Below, piece after piece: positions 45,180 through 54,208 of a stretch of 64,000 bases of DNA; position 1 is the stretch's first letter, and each line of letters begins with the position of its first letter. A program made the translations under genes and the position numbers. Below the pieces are notes generated by a model. That model searched no databases. It was not told the DNA's origin and worked only from the letters and a program-made list of their open reading frames with translations. The stretch spans positions 248,001 through 312,000 of the forward strand of contig NZ_BSNN01000008.1 of the NCBI RefSeq assembly GCF_030160015.1, written 5' to 3'. The stretch comes from Amylibacter marinus (lineage in GTDB: Bacteria > Pseudomonadota > Alphaproteobacteria > Rhodobacterales > Rhodobacteraceae).

Positions 45180-46747
45180 CAGTGCACCGCACCTTTCATT
45201 TCCAACATCCCTTGGGATCCTTCAAACAGACCTGCTGCAGCTTGGGCCGCAGCGCCAGCGATCAGGTCGGTATCAATTCCAAACCAGATACAGGCAATGG
45301 CCAGTACCCACATGGGCACCAGCATCAAGAGTGGCGCCTCTTTGGCGCGGATATCAGTTGCGGGGGCCATCAGGTACATCGCCTCGAATGCGCGCCACAC
45401 ATAAACAACCGCCAACAGGGACGACAGCACCACAGAGACCGCGATGGCCAAATACATCGGGTTATCCGGCGCGCGCTCAAATGCTGCCTGCACCAAATAC
45501 CACTTGGAAATAAAGCCAGCCGTCCCGGGCACTCCGATCAACGACAGCCCCCCGATCACCAGCGCCGCCCCCGTCAGGGGCATCTGTCGGCCAAGCCCAG
45601 CGATTTGGGCATAAAATGACCCGCCTGCCCGCAGAACAAATGCACCCACCCCCATAAACATCAAGGCCTTGGTGATCCCGTGGTTAAACAGGTGCACAAT
45701 ACCCGCCGTCAGGCCCGTCTCGTTTAGGATAGCAACGCCCAGCAGGATGTAGCCGATCTGTGCCACAGAGGAATAAGCTAGCATGCGTTTGAAATTGGTT
45801 TGAAACGCCGCCACGAAAGAGGCCGAGAACATCGCGATAACGGCCAACGGCAAGAAGATCATCTCCAGCGTATTGGTCGCATAGGTGAATTCTGGGCGGT
45901 AAACCGAAAACGTAAAGCGCAGCATCACATAGATTGCCGCCTTGGTTGCCGTGGCCGCAAGGAATACTGTCACGGCCGAGGGCGCGAATACATAGGCCTT
46001 GGGCAACCACAGGTGCAATGGGAACATGGCAATTTTCAGCCCCATCCCGACAATCACAAAGGCAAAGCCAGAGCGCACGGTGCGATTGGCGCCCTGATCG
46101 GCCAATCGATCTGCGATATCCGCCATATTCAGCGTGCCCGTGGCCATATAGATCATGCCCAGCCCGATCACAAAGAACGTGGCCCCGATAGTGCCCATGA
46201 TCAGATAATCGTAAGCCGCCGTTAGTGCGCGGCGATCGCGATCCGCGCCCATAGCCACCAAAACATAGGTGGAAAGAGAAGAGATTTCCAAGAAAACAAA
46301 CACATTAAATGCATCCGCCGTGGCGACCATGCCCAACAGGCCCGTAAAGCACAGCATCCAGCAGGCATAGAACAGCGTGTGATCGCGACGTTTGATCTCG
46401 TCGGCCACAGAAATCAGCGCATAGGGTAGAGTGATTGTACCGATAAGCGATATCAGCATTAAAACGAAGGCATTGGCCGCATCAATGCGGTATTCGATAC
46501 CCAAGGGGGGCTCCCAGCCGCCCAACGTATAGGCGATATATCCGCCATCCTTGACCTGCCACAACAGCATTAGGGATACGATCAAAGATAGAGCCGATGC
46601 CACAAAGGCCAAAGGCCAGGCAAGGCGGCGCGAGCCAAGGAATACGATTATCGGGCCTGTACAAAACGGGATCAACACCTGTAGCACTGGCAGGTGGTCC
46701 ATCAACGTGCGTGCGGTATGTTCAACAGTATGAGGTTCAACCGCCAT
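45179..46747 (-). CDS. mnhD: Mrp-type antiporter subunit D
   Basis: A 522-residue integral membrane protein of the NuoN/MrpD family, about 14 helices. It carries FVFLEISSLSTYVLVA (conserved Glu), GLKIAMFPLHLWLPKAYVFAPSAVTVFLAATATKAAIY (Lys path) and FNHGITKALMFMGVGAFVL. MrpD is one of the two large cation/proton-translocating subunits of the multisubunit Na+(K+)/H+ antiporter in the inner membrane. The start overlaps mnhC by one base. This is the first of three ND-like subunits in this operon and best fits canonical MrpD by being directly after mnhC. Confidence 0.88.
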   Translation of the reverse strand: MAVEPHTVEHTARTLMDHLPVLQVLIPFCTGPIIVFLGSRRLAWPLAFVASALSLIVSLMLLWQVKDGGYIAYTLGGWEPPLGIEYRIDAANAFVLMLISLIGTITLPYALISVADEIKRRDHTLFYACWMLCFTGLLGMVATADAFNVFVFLEISSLSTYVLVAMGADRDRRALTAAYDYLIMGTIGATFFVIGLGMIYMATGTLNMADIADRLADQGANRTVRSGFAFVIVGMGLKIAMFPLHLWLPKAYVFAPSAVTVFLAATATKAAIYVMLRFTFSVYRPEFTYATNTLEMIFLPLAVIAMFSASFVAAFQTNFKRMLAYSSVAQIGYILLGVAILNETGLTAGIVHLFNHGITKALMFMGVGAFVLRAGGSFYAQIAGLGRQMPLTGAALVIGGLSLIGVPGTAGFISKWYLVQAAFERAPDNPMYLAIAVSVVLSSLLAVVYVWRAFEAMYLMAPATDIRAKEAPLLMLVPMWVLAIACIWFGIDTDLIAGAAAQAAAGLFEGSQGMLEMKGAVH

Positions 46748-47202
46748 CAGGCCATTCCCCCCATTGCGTTACCATGTTTGGCATTATCTTCGCGGGTCAT
46801 GTCTTGCTCGATATGGGTAATGTCTTCTTCATCAATGGTATCAAAGGCCTCGCGGATGCGCACAATCAATGCAAGCCCCAGAGATGTAGTCGCTATGCCC
46901 ACTACAATGGCCGTTAGGATCAGCACATGCGGCAATGGGTTTGAATAGGCGATACCCGCCATGGCCTCGGTATCCACATGGAATTTGTCATCCATGGGCA
47001 GGATCGGGGCCGTGCCGCCGCTGACCTTGCCGATGGAAATATAGAACATGAAAACCGATACCTGAAAGATATTCAGCCCGACGATTTTCTTCACCAGATT
47101 GGTTTTATCCACCACGATATAGAGACCCGTCATCATCAATACGATAAACAGAAAGTAATGCGCATGGTCGGCCAGAAACCGCAGATCGAACAGCTCAGAC
47201 AT
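46747..47202 (-). CDS. mnhC: Mrp-type antiporter subunit C (NuoK-like)
   Basis: A 151-residue protein with three helices in the NuoK/MrpC fold: FIVLMMTGLYIVVDKTNLVKKIVGLNIFQVSVFMFYIS and the third helix PLPHVLILTAIVVGIATTSLGLALIVRIRE. The acidic C-terminal tail is longer than in NuoK. ATG 47202 overlaps the mnhB stop by one base (TGATG) and has GAGGA upstream; a TTG two codons earlier is less likely. A small essential subunit of the antiporter complex. Confidence 0.9.
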   Translation of the reverse strand: MSELFDLRFLADHAHYFLFIVLMMTGLYIVVDKTNLVKKIVGLNIFQVSVFMFYISIGKVSGGTAPILPMDDKFHVDTEAMAGIAYSNPLPHVLILTAIVVGIATTSLGLALIVRIREAFDTIDEEDITHIEQDMTREDNAKHGNAMGGMA

Positions 47203-47645
47203 CACCAATCCTCATCAGAAATCGCAGGGGGGCGACCCGCAAAGGCATAGTAGATCGCCACCATCACTCCCGTAACAGTAACGCCCACACCAAATTCAAC
47301 AATCAACAAACCCCAGTGTTGCCCGTGGGTTGGGTGATGCGGCGAGAACGCCCCGTAATCTAGATAATCATACCCCAGAAACATCGAAACAACCCCGGTG
47401 CCTGCATAGATCAAAACCCCAAGGGCAACCATTTTGTGCACGATCCACGCCGGGAACACTTGTTTCACCTTTTCCAGACCAAAAACAATGCCATAGATGA
47501 TAAAGGCCACAGCCATAATAACCCCAGCCTGAAATCCACCACCAGGTGAGAAATCGCCGTGGAATTGCACATACAGAGCAAAGACAATGATCGTACCAAC
47601 CAACAGTTTGGTTACAACGCGCAAAATCAGGTGATGTTGGATCAT
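47202..47645 (-). CDS. mnhB: Mrp-type antiporter subunit B
   Basis: A 147-residue, four-helix MnhB-domain protein. The hallmark is HGDFSPGGGFQAGVIMAVAFIIYG near residue 29. It is one of the small subunits of the antiporter. The start overlaps the preceding gene by four bases. Family call is secure. Confidence 0.9.
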   Translation of the reverse strand: MIQHHLILRVVTKLLVGTIIVFALYVQFHGDFSPGGGFQAGVIMAVAFIIYGIVFGLEKVKQVFPAWIVHKMVALGVLIYAGTGVVSMFLGYDYLDYGAFSPHHPTHGQHWGLLIVEFGVGVTVTGVMVAIYYAFAGRPPAISDEDW

Positions 47646-48196
47646 TGCTCTTCGCCCTCTTCTTCGCGCCGACGTGCAAGGCCAGACAGCAACAACAGAA
47701 CCCCGATACCAGCGGTAAAGACAACGCCCGTCTCGCCCAGAGTATCAAAGCCGCGATAGCTGGCCAAAATACCCGTAACCGCGTTTGGCACATCGATATC
47801 CGTGGGGGTGCGTTCCAGATACAGTGCCGCCACATGGTTCTGGGCGGGGGTATCCTTGGCCCCGAATGCCGGCATATCCAGCGTACCATAGATCAGGGTG
47901 GCCCCCGTAACACCCACCACAATCAGTGGCACCAGCGCATTATGGCGCGGTTTTTTCTGCACAGGCTTGGTCAAGGCGATAGTGCTCAACATCAATACGG
48001 TGGAAATCCCCGCACCCACCGCCGCCTCGGTAAAGGCCACATCAACCGCATCCAGCGTAACAAACAGCAATGCCGACAACAGGCTAAAAACACCTGATAA
48101 CATCACCACCGCAAACAGGCGGTCAATCCGCACAATTGCCAGCGCGGTTAGCACCAGCATTGTGAACAAAACAAAATTGACGAAAAGCTCGATCAT
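47642..48196 (-). CDS. Mrp-type antiporter subunit, MrpA C-terminal (DUF4040) plus MrpB N-terminal-like
   Basis: A 184-residue protein with about five helices. Residues 1-80 match the DUF4040/MbhD-like segment normally found near the C-terminus of MrpA (TLDAVDVAFTEAAVGAGISTVLMLSTI), and the C-terminal half (YRGFDTLGETGVVFTAGIGVLLLLSG) is the MbhE-like part. In classical mrp operons both belong to one 800-residue MrpA; here they form an independent gene and the ND5-like front half is absent, its place perhaps taken by the separate ND-like genes downstream. Confidence 0.82.
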   Translation of the reverse strand: MIELFVNFVLFTMLVLTALAIVRIDRLFAVVMLSGVFSLLSALLFVTLDAVDVAFTEAAVGAGISTVLMLSTIALTKPVQKKPRHNALVPLIVVGVTGATLIYGTLDMPAFGAKDTPAQNHVAALYLERTPTDIDVPNAVTGILASYRGFDTLGETGVVFTAGIGVLLLLSGLARRREEEGEEQ

Positions 48197-48522
48197 TTTT
48201 CATCCTCTGGTGCGCCATCTCGGGGCTTTAGCCCAGAGACGAGGGCCGCGTTTGCCACCGCATGTGTTGATGTGGGGCCAGTAATAAACAGGAATACCCC
48301 GATCAAGATTAGCTTTACGGTAATCAGTGAAAGCCCGGCCTGCAGGCACATCCCCAGAAGCAGCAGGATCATGCCGGCGCTATCGGTGACCGAGGCTGCA
48401 TGCAGGCGCGACCAGAAATCAGGAAAACGCACCGAGCCAATGGCGCCAATAATAGCAAAGGCCCCGCCCCCCACGATACAAATCCAGCTAAGTATTTCGA
48501 TCGCCAACAAATACAGGGTCAT
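48193..48522 (-). CDS. mnhG: Mrp-type antiporter subunit G
   Basis: A 109-residue MnhG/PhaG protein with three helices. The signature is FPDFWSRLHAASVTDSAGMILLLLG, near residue 33. The gene overlaps both neighbours by four bases. A small structural subunit of the antiporter. Confidence 0.9.
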   Translation of the reverse strand: MTLYLLAIEILSWICIVGGGAFAIIGAIGSVRFPDFWSRLHAASVTDSAGMILLLLGMCLQAGLSLITVKLILIGVFLFITGPTSTHAVANAALVSGLKPRDGAPEDEK

Positions 48523-48827
48523 TCGTCCACCTCTCGGTTTTCCAAGATATCCCCAATCGCGCGGTAGCGGAAAAATTTCAAAATCGCGATCGTACCAACA
48601 AAATTGATCAAGGCATAGAGCATGGCAATATCCAGAAAATCAGGCCGCCCTGTCAGAAACCCCAACACTCCGATAAACAGCACCGTATGCGTGCCAAATG
48701 AATTCGCCGACAGCACCCGATCATAAAGCGTGGGCCCCGCATACAGGCGCACCAAAACCAAAGCCATCGCCACAAACAGGGCAATCGCCCCAATAAGGAA
48801 CATCAAATCAATTGAGCCGGTTATCAT
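48519..48827 (-). CDS. mnhF: Mrp-type antiporter subunit F
   Basis: A 102-residue MnhF/PhaF protein with three helices. The signature RLYAGPTLYDRVLSANSFG is near residue 27, and LDIAMLYALINFVGTIAILKFF follows. It overlaps mnhE and mnhG by four bases each, so the E-F-G block is translated as a coupled unit. Confidence 0.9.
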   Translation of the reverse strand: MITGSIDLMFLIGAIALFVAMALVLVRLYAGPTLYDRVLSANSFGTHTVLFIGVLGFLTGRPDFLDIAMLYALINFVGTIAILKFFRYRAIGDILENREVDE

Positions 48828-49309
48828 GCTGGGGTGCTCTCGGTTCTGGATACTTGGGTGTCCATTTTGGCGATTTCCGCTTTGTCTTCTGGGCCATAGG
48901 AAAGGGCATGCACAAGAAAATAATCATTTTCCAGCTCTACCGAGATTGTCCCAGGTGTTAGGGTGATGGAATTGGCGAAAATGGTCTGGCCAAGATCGGT
49001 TTTCTGAGAAAACGGTACGCGGAATAGTTTTTGGTTAATAGGCATTTCCGGAGAGAGGACAATCTTGGTAACTGCCCAATTAGCCTTGGCAATTTCTACC
49101 AGCAACCAGCAGGTATATTTTATCATTTGTAGGGGGCGCAGATTAATGGTCAGGCGCTCAGCATCGGCGGCATTATCCATACGGCGTACAATCCAAACCG
49201 CGAAAACACAGCTGAAAAATCCAAGGCCAACAATGATAGGTTTATAGACGCCAGACAAAAGCAGCCACAACACGAACAGAAACATGACGGTTAAAACTGA
49301 TCTAAACAC
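48824..49309 (-). CDS. mnhE: Mrp-type antiporter subunit E
   Basis: A 161-residue protein with two N-terminal membrane helices and a cytoplasmic domain typical of MnhE/MrpE: IKYTCWLLVEIAKANWAVTKIVLSP and FANSITLTPGTISVELENDYFLVHAL. It is the first gene of the ten-gene leftward operon. The start is GTG 49309, preceded by AAGGGA; an in-frame ATG eight codons later would cut the first helix. The operon promoter should lie between it and the divergent kpsT-like gene at 49544. Antiporters of this type matter for pH and sodium balance in marine bacteria. Confidence 0.9.
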   Translation of the reverse strand: MFRSVLTVMFLFVLWLLLSGVYKPIIVGLGFFSCVFAVWIVRRMDNAADAERLTINLRPLQMIKYTCWLLVEIAKANWAVTKIVLSPEMPINQKLFRVPFSQKTDLGQTIFANSITLTPGTISVELENDYFLVHALSYGPEDKAEIAKMDTQVSRTESTPA

Positions 49310-49543
49310 GCGATTCCCTTCCCTTTCGGGTAAGATAAGGTTTTGCAGATGCGGGGCAAGGGTGTTTTTCGGCCCTTAGCCGCGTTCCTGACGGAGGTTT
49401 GGCAAGGGTAATAGGCAGAGTTTACCTAAATTGCTATGGAAAAATAAACCAAAATAGAGGGATTGGCTAAACTTGCGAAAACTTGGTTAACACCTTATCT
49501 GATACTGGTGTACCGTCTGGCGATTGCACTGCAAGGGATCCGC

Positions 49544-50209
49544 ATGATTGAATTTCAAAACGTTTCCAAATCTTTTTGGACTGGCCAAACCCGCAAGGTA
49601 ATTTTGGACAAGTCCTCCTTTGTGATCGAGCCTGGCCAGAGCTTGGGCATATTGGCGGAAAACGGCACTGGTAAAACCACCCTGATCAATATGATGTGCG
49701 GCATCGAGAAACCAGATGAGGGCAAGGTTATTCGCCGGTCTCGCATATCTTTTCCCCTAGGGTTTTCAGGCGGAATCGCCCCCAAGCAGTCCGCACAGGA
49801 GAATTGTCGTTATATCGCACGCCTTTATGCGTTGGATCCCGATTATGTCGAATCTTTTTGCCGCTATATCTGTGATTTTGACGCCTATTTCGAGATGCCG
49901 GTTTCCACCTATTCGCGCGGCATGCGCGCTCGGTTTTCATTGGCGATTTTGCTATCGTTGGACTTTGACTATTACCTCATCGATGAGGGTATGCCCAATT
50001 CCACCGATGCGGCATTTAATGCCCGAGCGGGCGAGATTTTAATGCAGAAACTCCAAAATGCCACCGTAGTGATTGTATCCCATAATGAACGTATTTTAGA
50101 AAAATTCGCCCATAAAGCCGCCGTTTTGGGCGATGGGCGGTTACAATTTTTTGACTCTTTGGCTGATGCTAAAGAGATCTATGACTATTCTAACGCTGGT
50201 TATTTCTAG
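49544..50209 (+). CDS. kpsT: Polysaccharide export ABC transporter ATP-binding protein (KpsT-like)
   Basis: A 221-residue ABC ATPase of the capsule/O-antigen exporter subfamily. Walker A is GILAENGTGKTTLINMM, the signature region is STYSRGMRARFSLAILLSLDF (the altered SRGM form typical of KpsT) and Walker B is YYLIDEGMP. The C-terminal IVSHNERILEKFAHKAAVL completes the H-loop. ATG 49544 has AAGGGA upstream; an earlier TTG at 49463 gives an odd extension. The partner permease KpsM normally sits next to it but is not in this window. Confidence 0.85.
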   Translation: MIEFQNVSKSFWTGQTRKVILDKSSFVIEPGQSLGILAENGTGKTTLINMMCGIEKPDEGKVIRRSRISFPLGFSGGIAPKQSAQENCRYIARLYALDPDYVESFCRYICDFDAYFEMPVSTYSRGMRARFSLAILLSLDFDYYLIDEGMPNSTDAAFNARAGEILMQKLQNATVVIVSHNERILEKFAHKAAVLGDGRLQFFDSLADAKEIYDYSNAGYF

Positions 50210-50280
50210 CCAGTTTAGCCCTATTAAGGTAAATTCAAATTCCAGCCTTTACAACGCTGGGAGTAAAACGAAAGAATACC

Positions 50281-51804
50281 ATGAGTGAAGCCGAAGCCCC
50301 CAAGGCAGAAACACCTACGGATCAATCCACGCCCAAGGCCCCCAAGGCAGAGGCTTTGAGCAATGATGCCAACGCACGTCAAGAGATCGAGCGGATCAAG
50401 GCCGAAAACCTAAGCGGCCAACAATTGCGCCTTGCGCGCCGTTTGGCCATCAAACATGCGCTTGAACCCACGTCAGACCTTGATGCAGTGCGCCTATTAC
50501 GCAAACAGGGTTTAGATCCCTTCGCAGCGCCAGAAATCGACAAATCACCCCCGGCCCAAGAGGGTACCCAGCGCCCCAAGAACCTGCCCGCTAAGCGCAA
50601 GCGCGCCGAGGTTGGCGCCCCGGGCACGCTGCATCCCATCAATGATGCGGCGCGCGCCAAGGCGATCTTAAAAATCCAACGGGATTTGGTACGCCGCCGC
50701 CGCCGCCGGATCATTCAATTGGTGGCGCGATTGTCGTTTTTCGTTTGGCTGCCCACCATTATTGCCGGTTATTATTTCTATGCTGTCGCAACGCCGATGT
50801 ACTCAGTAAAGTCGGAATTCTCTGTTGAATCCGCCGAGAACCCCGCGACACCTGTTTCCAGCGGGTTGTTTGGCGGATCTGGGTCTAGCCTGCTGAACCC
50901 CAGCGAGTCCGTGGGGGTTCAAAACTTCCTTTCCTCGATTGAGGCCATGTTAATGCTGGATGAAGAATTGGATTTCAGGGCCGCATTCCAAAGCGAAGAT
51001 ATCGATGCAATCCAGCGTATGGACCAAGATGCATCTAACGAAACCGCCTTTAAAACCTATGCGGACAAGGTCTTGGTGGGGTTTGATCAGACCGAGGGCA
51101 TCATCCGTATGGAAGTTATTGCCCCAACCCCTGATCAGGCGATGGGATTTTCGCAGGCTCTGCTGGGCTATGCTGAAGATCGCGTTGGCAACCAAACTGA
51201 GAGGCTGCGCAATGATCAAGAGGCCGCGGCTCGTCGCCTGTATGATGAAGCCGAAGCAAACCTAAACCGTGCCCAAGGCAAGGTTCTTGATCTACAAGAA
51301 AAGCGCGGTGTTCTAAGCGCGGAGTTAGAAATCGGTGCGTTGATGACCCAGATCACCAACCTAGAGACCATTTTGCTATCGCGCAAATTGTCCTTGGCAG
51401 AGCTAAACAACAACACCCGCCCCAATCAGGCTAAGGTAAATGCCCTTAACAATCAGATCAACGAGCTGGAAAAATCCATTGGCGAATTGCGCGAGGGAAT
51501 GACCGCAGGCTCTGCGCAAAATTCATCGCTTGCGCGGATCACCAGCGAACTACAACAGGCCGAAGCCGAGGTTTTATTGCGCCAGACGCTATTGGCTCAA
51601 TCAGTAACCACCCTTGAAACCGCCAGCATAGAGGCCTCTCGTCAGACAAAATACCTTGCGCGGAATGTGAACCCTGTGCGCCCCGAGGATCCCGCCTATC
51701 CCAAGAAATTTGAGAACACCTTGTTGTCATTCTTGGTTTTTGCAGGTCTATATCTAATGATATCCCTAACTGGATCCATTCTTCGAGAACAAGTGAGCAA
51801 CTGA
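50281..51804 (+). CDS. kpsE: Capsule polysaccharide export inner-membrane protein (KpsE-like)
   Basis: A 507-residue polysaccharide co-polymerase family protein. It has a long cytoplasmic N-terminus (about 1-145, rich in Ala, Lys, Pro, Glu and an arginine run), a membrane helix at about 150-170, a periplasmic domain with long coiled coil (about 290-450) and a second helix at about 480-500. KpsE links the inner-membrane ABC exporter with the outer-membrane channel KpsD/Wza. The N-terminal extension is longer than in E. coli KpsE (about 380 residues). The stop shares one base with kdsA. Confidence 0.8.
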   Translation: MSEAEAPKAETPTDQSTPKAPKAEALSNDANARQEIERIKAENLSGQQLRLARRLAIKHALEPTSDLDAVRLLRKQGLDPFAAPEIDKSPPAQEGTQRPKNLPAKRKRAEVGAPGTLHPINDAARAKAILKIQRDLVRRRRRRIIQLVARLSFFVWLPTIIAGYYFYAVATPMYSVKSEFSVESAENPATPVSSGLFGGSGSSLLNPSESVGVQNFLSSIEAMLMLDEELDFRAAFQSEDIDAIQRMDQDASNETAFKTYADKVLVGFDQTEGIIRMEVIAPTPDQAMGFSQALLGYAEDRVGNQTERLRNDQEAAARRLYDEAEANLNRAQGKVLDLQEKRGVLSAELEIGALMTQITNLETILLSRKLSLAELNNNTRPNQAKVNALNNQINELEKSIGELREGMTAGSAQNSSLARITSELQQAEAEVLLRQTLLAQSVTTLETASIEASRQTKYLARNVNPVRPEDPAYPKKFENTLLSFLVFAGLYLMISLTGSILREQVSN

Positions 51805-52640
51805 TGCAAAAAACCATAACTCTGTCCGATTTTGAAATTGGCAATGATCAGCCCCTAACTTTGATCCTTGGGCCATGTCAGTTGGAATCCATTGATCATG
51901 CACAAATGATTGCGGGGCAGATGAAAGAGGCCTGTGCGGCGGCGGGCGCAAATTTCATATTCAAGGGTTCCTTCGACAAGGCCAACCGCACATCCCTAAA
52001 GGGCAAGCGCGGGCTGGGTATCGAGAAGGGCCTTGCGGTTATGCAGGCCGTGAAGGACGCGCTGGATGTGCCTGTGCTAACGGATATTCACACCGCCGAA
52101 CAATGCGCCGAGGTGGCCAGCGTGGTGGATGTTTTGCAAATCCCCGCATTCCTATGCCGCCAGACGGATTTGTTGCTGGCCGCGGCGCAAACAGGTGCGA
52201 TTTTGAACGTGAAAAAGGGCCAATTTCTAGCCCCGTGGGATATGCATAACGTTGCTGAGAAAATCGCCTCTACTGGGAACCAGCGCCTGATGTTATGTGA
52301 TCGCGGCACCAGCTTTGGCTACAACACATTAGTGGCGGATATGCGTGGTCTGCCTGAGATGGCGCGCAACGGCTATCCGGTGATTATGGACGCGACCCAT
52401 TCAGTGCAACAGCCCGGTGGCCAAGGTGGTTCCAGCGGCGGACAGCGAGAATTTGCGCCGGTAATGGCGCGCGCGGCGGTCAGCTTGGGTATTGCGGGCG
52501 TGTTTATCGAGACCCACGAAGACCCAGATAATGCACCCAGTGACGGCCCAAATATGATTCATTTGGATCAGATGCCCGCGCTTATTCATTCATTAATGGA
52601 ATTCGATAAAACTGCAAAGAAATCGCCCATTAGACTTTGA
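51804..52640 (+). CDS. kdsA: 2-Dehydro-3-deoxyphosphooctonate aldolase (KDO-8-P synthase)
   Basis: KdsA condenses arabinose-5-phosphate with phosphoenolpyruvate to KDO-8-phosphate, the precursor of KDO in lipid A core and in KDO-linked capsules. The 278-residue protein shows ILGPCQLES (metal/PEP site), FKGSFDKANRTSLKGKRG, LTDIHT, PAFLCRQTDLL, NVKKGQFLAPWDM, DRGTSFGYNTLVADMR and DATHSVQQPGGQGGSSGG. It is coupled to kpsE by a one-base overlap, which ties it to capsule export. The essential chromosomal kdsA could be this copy or a second one elsewhere. Confidence 0.95.
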   Translation: MQKTITLSDFEIGNDQPLTLILGPCQLESIDHAQMIAGQMKEACAAAGANFIFKGSFDKANRTSLKGKRGLGIEKGLAVMQAVKDALDVPVLTDIHTAEQCAEVASVVDVLQIPAFLCRQTDLLLAAAQTGAILNVKKGQFLAPWDMHNVAEKIASTGNQRLMLCDRGTSFGYNTLVADMRGLPEMARNGYPVIMDATHSVQQPGGQGGSSGGQREFAPVMARAAVSLGIAGVFIETHEDPDNAPSDGPNMIHLDQMPALIHSLMEFDKTAKKSPIRL

Positions 52641-52658
52641 TTCCTAAAGGACTTTAAA

Positions 52659-54155
52659 ATGCCAAGACCCGAAAATACCGTCGCACAAAACACCTGGGAG
52701 TTTTTGCGCGATGCTATGATTACACCCACCGGTTTTCGCGAATATGATGCGCGTTGGAAATACCCGAATGATATAAACCTGCCGGGCATTACCGCCTTGG
52801 GTCTTGGGCTGGGTACGCAGATGCAGGCCCGTGGGATCGAACCCGTGATCGCCGTTGGAAATGATTATCGCGAATATTCCCTTAGCATTAAAAATGCGCT
52901 GATGTTGGGCCTGATGCAGGCTGGCATCCACGTAAAGGATATCGGCCCGGCCCTATCTCCTATGGCCTATTTCAGCCAATTTCACCTAAATGCGCCCGCA
53001 GTAGCGATGGTCACCGCCAGCCATAATCCCAATGGCTGGACAGGTGTGAAAATGGGGTTTGAACGCCCCTTAACCCATGGCCCGGACGAAATGGCCGAAT
53101 TGCGCGATATTGTCTTATCTGGCAAGGGTGTTGCACGCGATGGTGGCAAATACGAACGTGTAGACGGTGTAAAAGAGGCCTACATCGATGATTTGGTCGG
53201 GGATTATAAAATGACCCGCAAATTGCGCGTGGTCTGTGCCACGGGCAATGGCACCGCCAGTGCTTTTGGCCCAGAGGTTTTGGAACGGCTGGGCGTTGAG
53301 GTTATTCATTCCCATACCGAATTGGACTACAATTTCCCACATTACAATCCCAATCCCGAAGCTATGGAGATGCTCCATGACATGTCAAAATCCGTCATGG
53401 ATTCGGGCGCCGATCTGGCGTTGGGGTTTGATGGCGATGGCGACCGTTGTGGCGTGGTCGATAACGAGGGTGAAGAGATTTTCGCGGATAAGGTCGGTGT
53501 GATCATGGCCCGCGATCTGTCCAAAATCCATCCAAATGCAACCTTTGTGGCAGATGTTAAATCCACTGGCCTATTTGCATCCGATCCAGAACTGATTGCA
53601 AACGGGGTCACTGCGGATTACTGGAAAACTGGCCACAGCCATATGAAACGCCGTGTTAAAGAATTGGGTGCATTGGCTGGGTTTGAAAAATCAGGACACT
53701 ACTTTCTGGCGGAACCCATTGGCCGCGGTTACGATTGCGGCATGCGCGTTGCCGTGGAAATGTGCAAACTGTTGGATCGTAATCCGGATATGAGCATGGC
53801 CGATTTGCGCCGCGCCCTGCCCCAAACATGGGCGACACCAACGTTATCGCCCTTTTGCCCCGATACCGAAAAATATGATGTGCTAGATCGATTGGTCGCC
53901 AAACTGGTCAAATTGGCAGATGATGGTGGTACAATCGCAGGGCGCGCAATCGAGAAGGTTGTTACAGTAAATGGTGCTCGCGTAATATTGGATAATGGTG
54001 CATGGGGATTGGTGCGTGCCAGCTCGAACACCCCAAATTTGGTGGTGGTGTGCGAAAGCCCCGAAAGCGATGCTGAAATGCGAGCGATTTTTGCAGATGT
54101 TGACGCAATCGTGCGCACAGAGAACTCTGTGGGCGAATATGATCAAAGCATCTAA
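52659..54155 (+). CDS. Phosphomannomutase/phosphoglucomutase
   Basis: A 498-residue alpha-D-phosphohexomutase that interconverts hexose-6- and hexose-1-phosphates. The phosphoserine motif TASHNPNGW is near residue 117-125, the magnesium loop DGDGDRC is near 257, the sugar-binding motif is EKSGHYFLAEP near 345 and the C-terminal phosphate-binding site is VRASSNTPNLVV. Length and spacing fit the bifunctional PMM/PGM group (AlgC/ManB-like). Together with galU and ugd downstream it would provide glucose-1-phosphate for UDP-sugar synthesis. It follows kdsA by 18 bases. Confidence 0.9.
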   Translation: MPRPENTVAQNTWEFLRDAMITPTGFREYDARWKYPNDINLPGITALGLGLGTQMQARGIEPVIAVGNDYREYSLSIKNALMLGLMQAGIHVKDIGPALSPMAYFSQFHLNAPAVAMVTASHNPNGWTGVKMGFERPLTHGPDEMAELRDIVLSGKGVARDGGKYERVDGVKEAYIDDLVGDYKMTRKLRVVCATGNGTASAFGPEVLERLGVEVIHSHTELDYNFPHYNPNPEAMEMLHDMSKSVMDSGADLALGFDGDGDRCGVVDNEGEEIFADKVGVIMARDLSKIHPNATFVADVKSTGLFASDPELIANGVTADYWKTGHSHMKRRVKELGALAGFEKSGHYFLAEPIGRGYDCGMRVAVEMCKLLDRNPDMSMADLRRALPQTWATPTLSPFCPDTEKYDVLDRLVAKLVKLADDGGTIAGRAIEKVVTVNGARVILDNGAWGLVRASSNTPNLVVVCESPESDAEMRAIFADVDAIVRTENSVGEYDQSI

Positions 54156-54208
54156 AATCTCTTGATAAAAAACGCGCAAGCAGGCATATCCGCCAAAAGT
54201 CTTGGGAT

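Noticed and set aside
41659-46747. Possible respiratory complex I (nuo) operon
   Set aside because: The ND-like genes are flanked by MnhB, C, E, F and G subunits and there are no peripheral-arm or quinone-site subunits.
49310-49543. Hidden KpsM permease remnant upstream of the KpsT-like gene
   Set aside because: The 234-base gap is too short and contains no hydrophobic reading frame of permease type.
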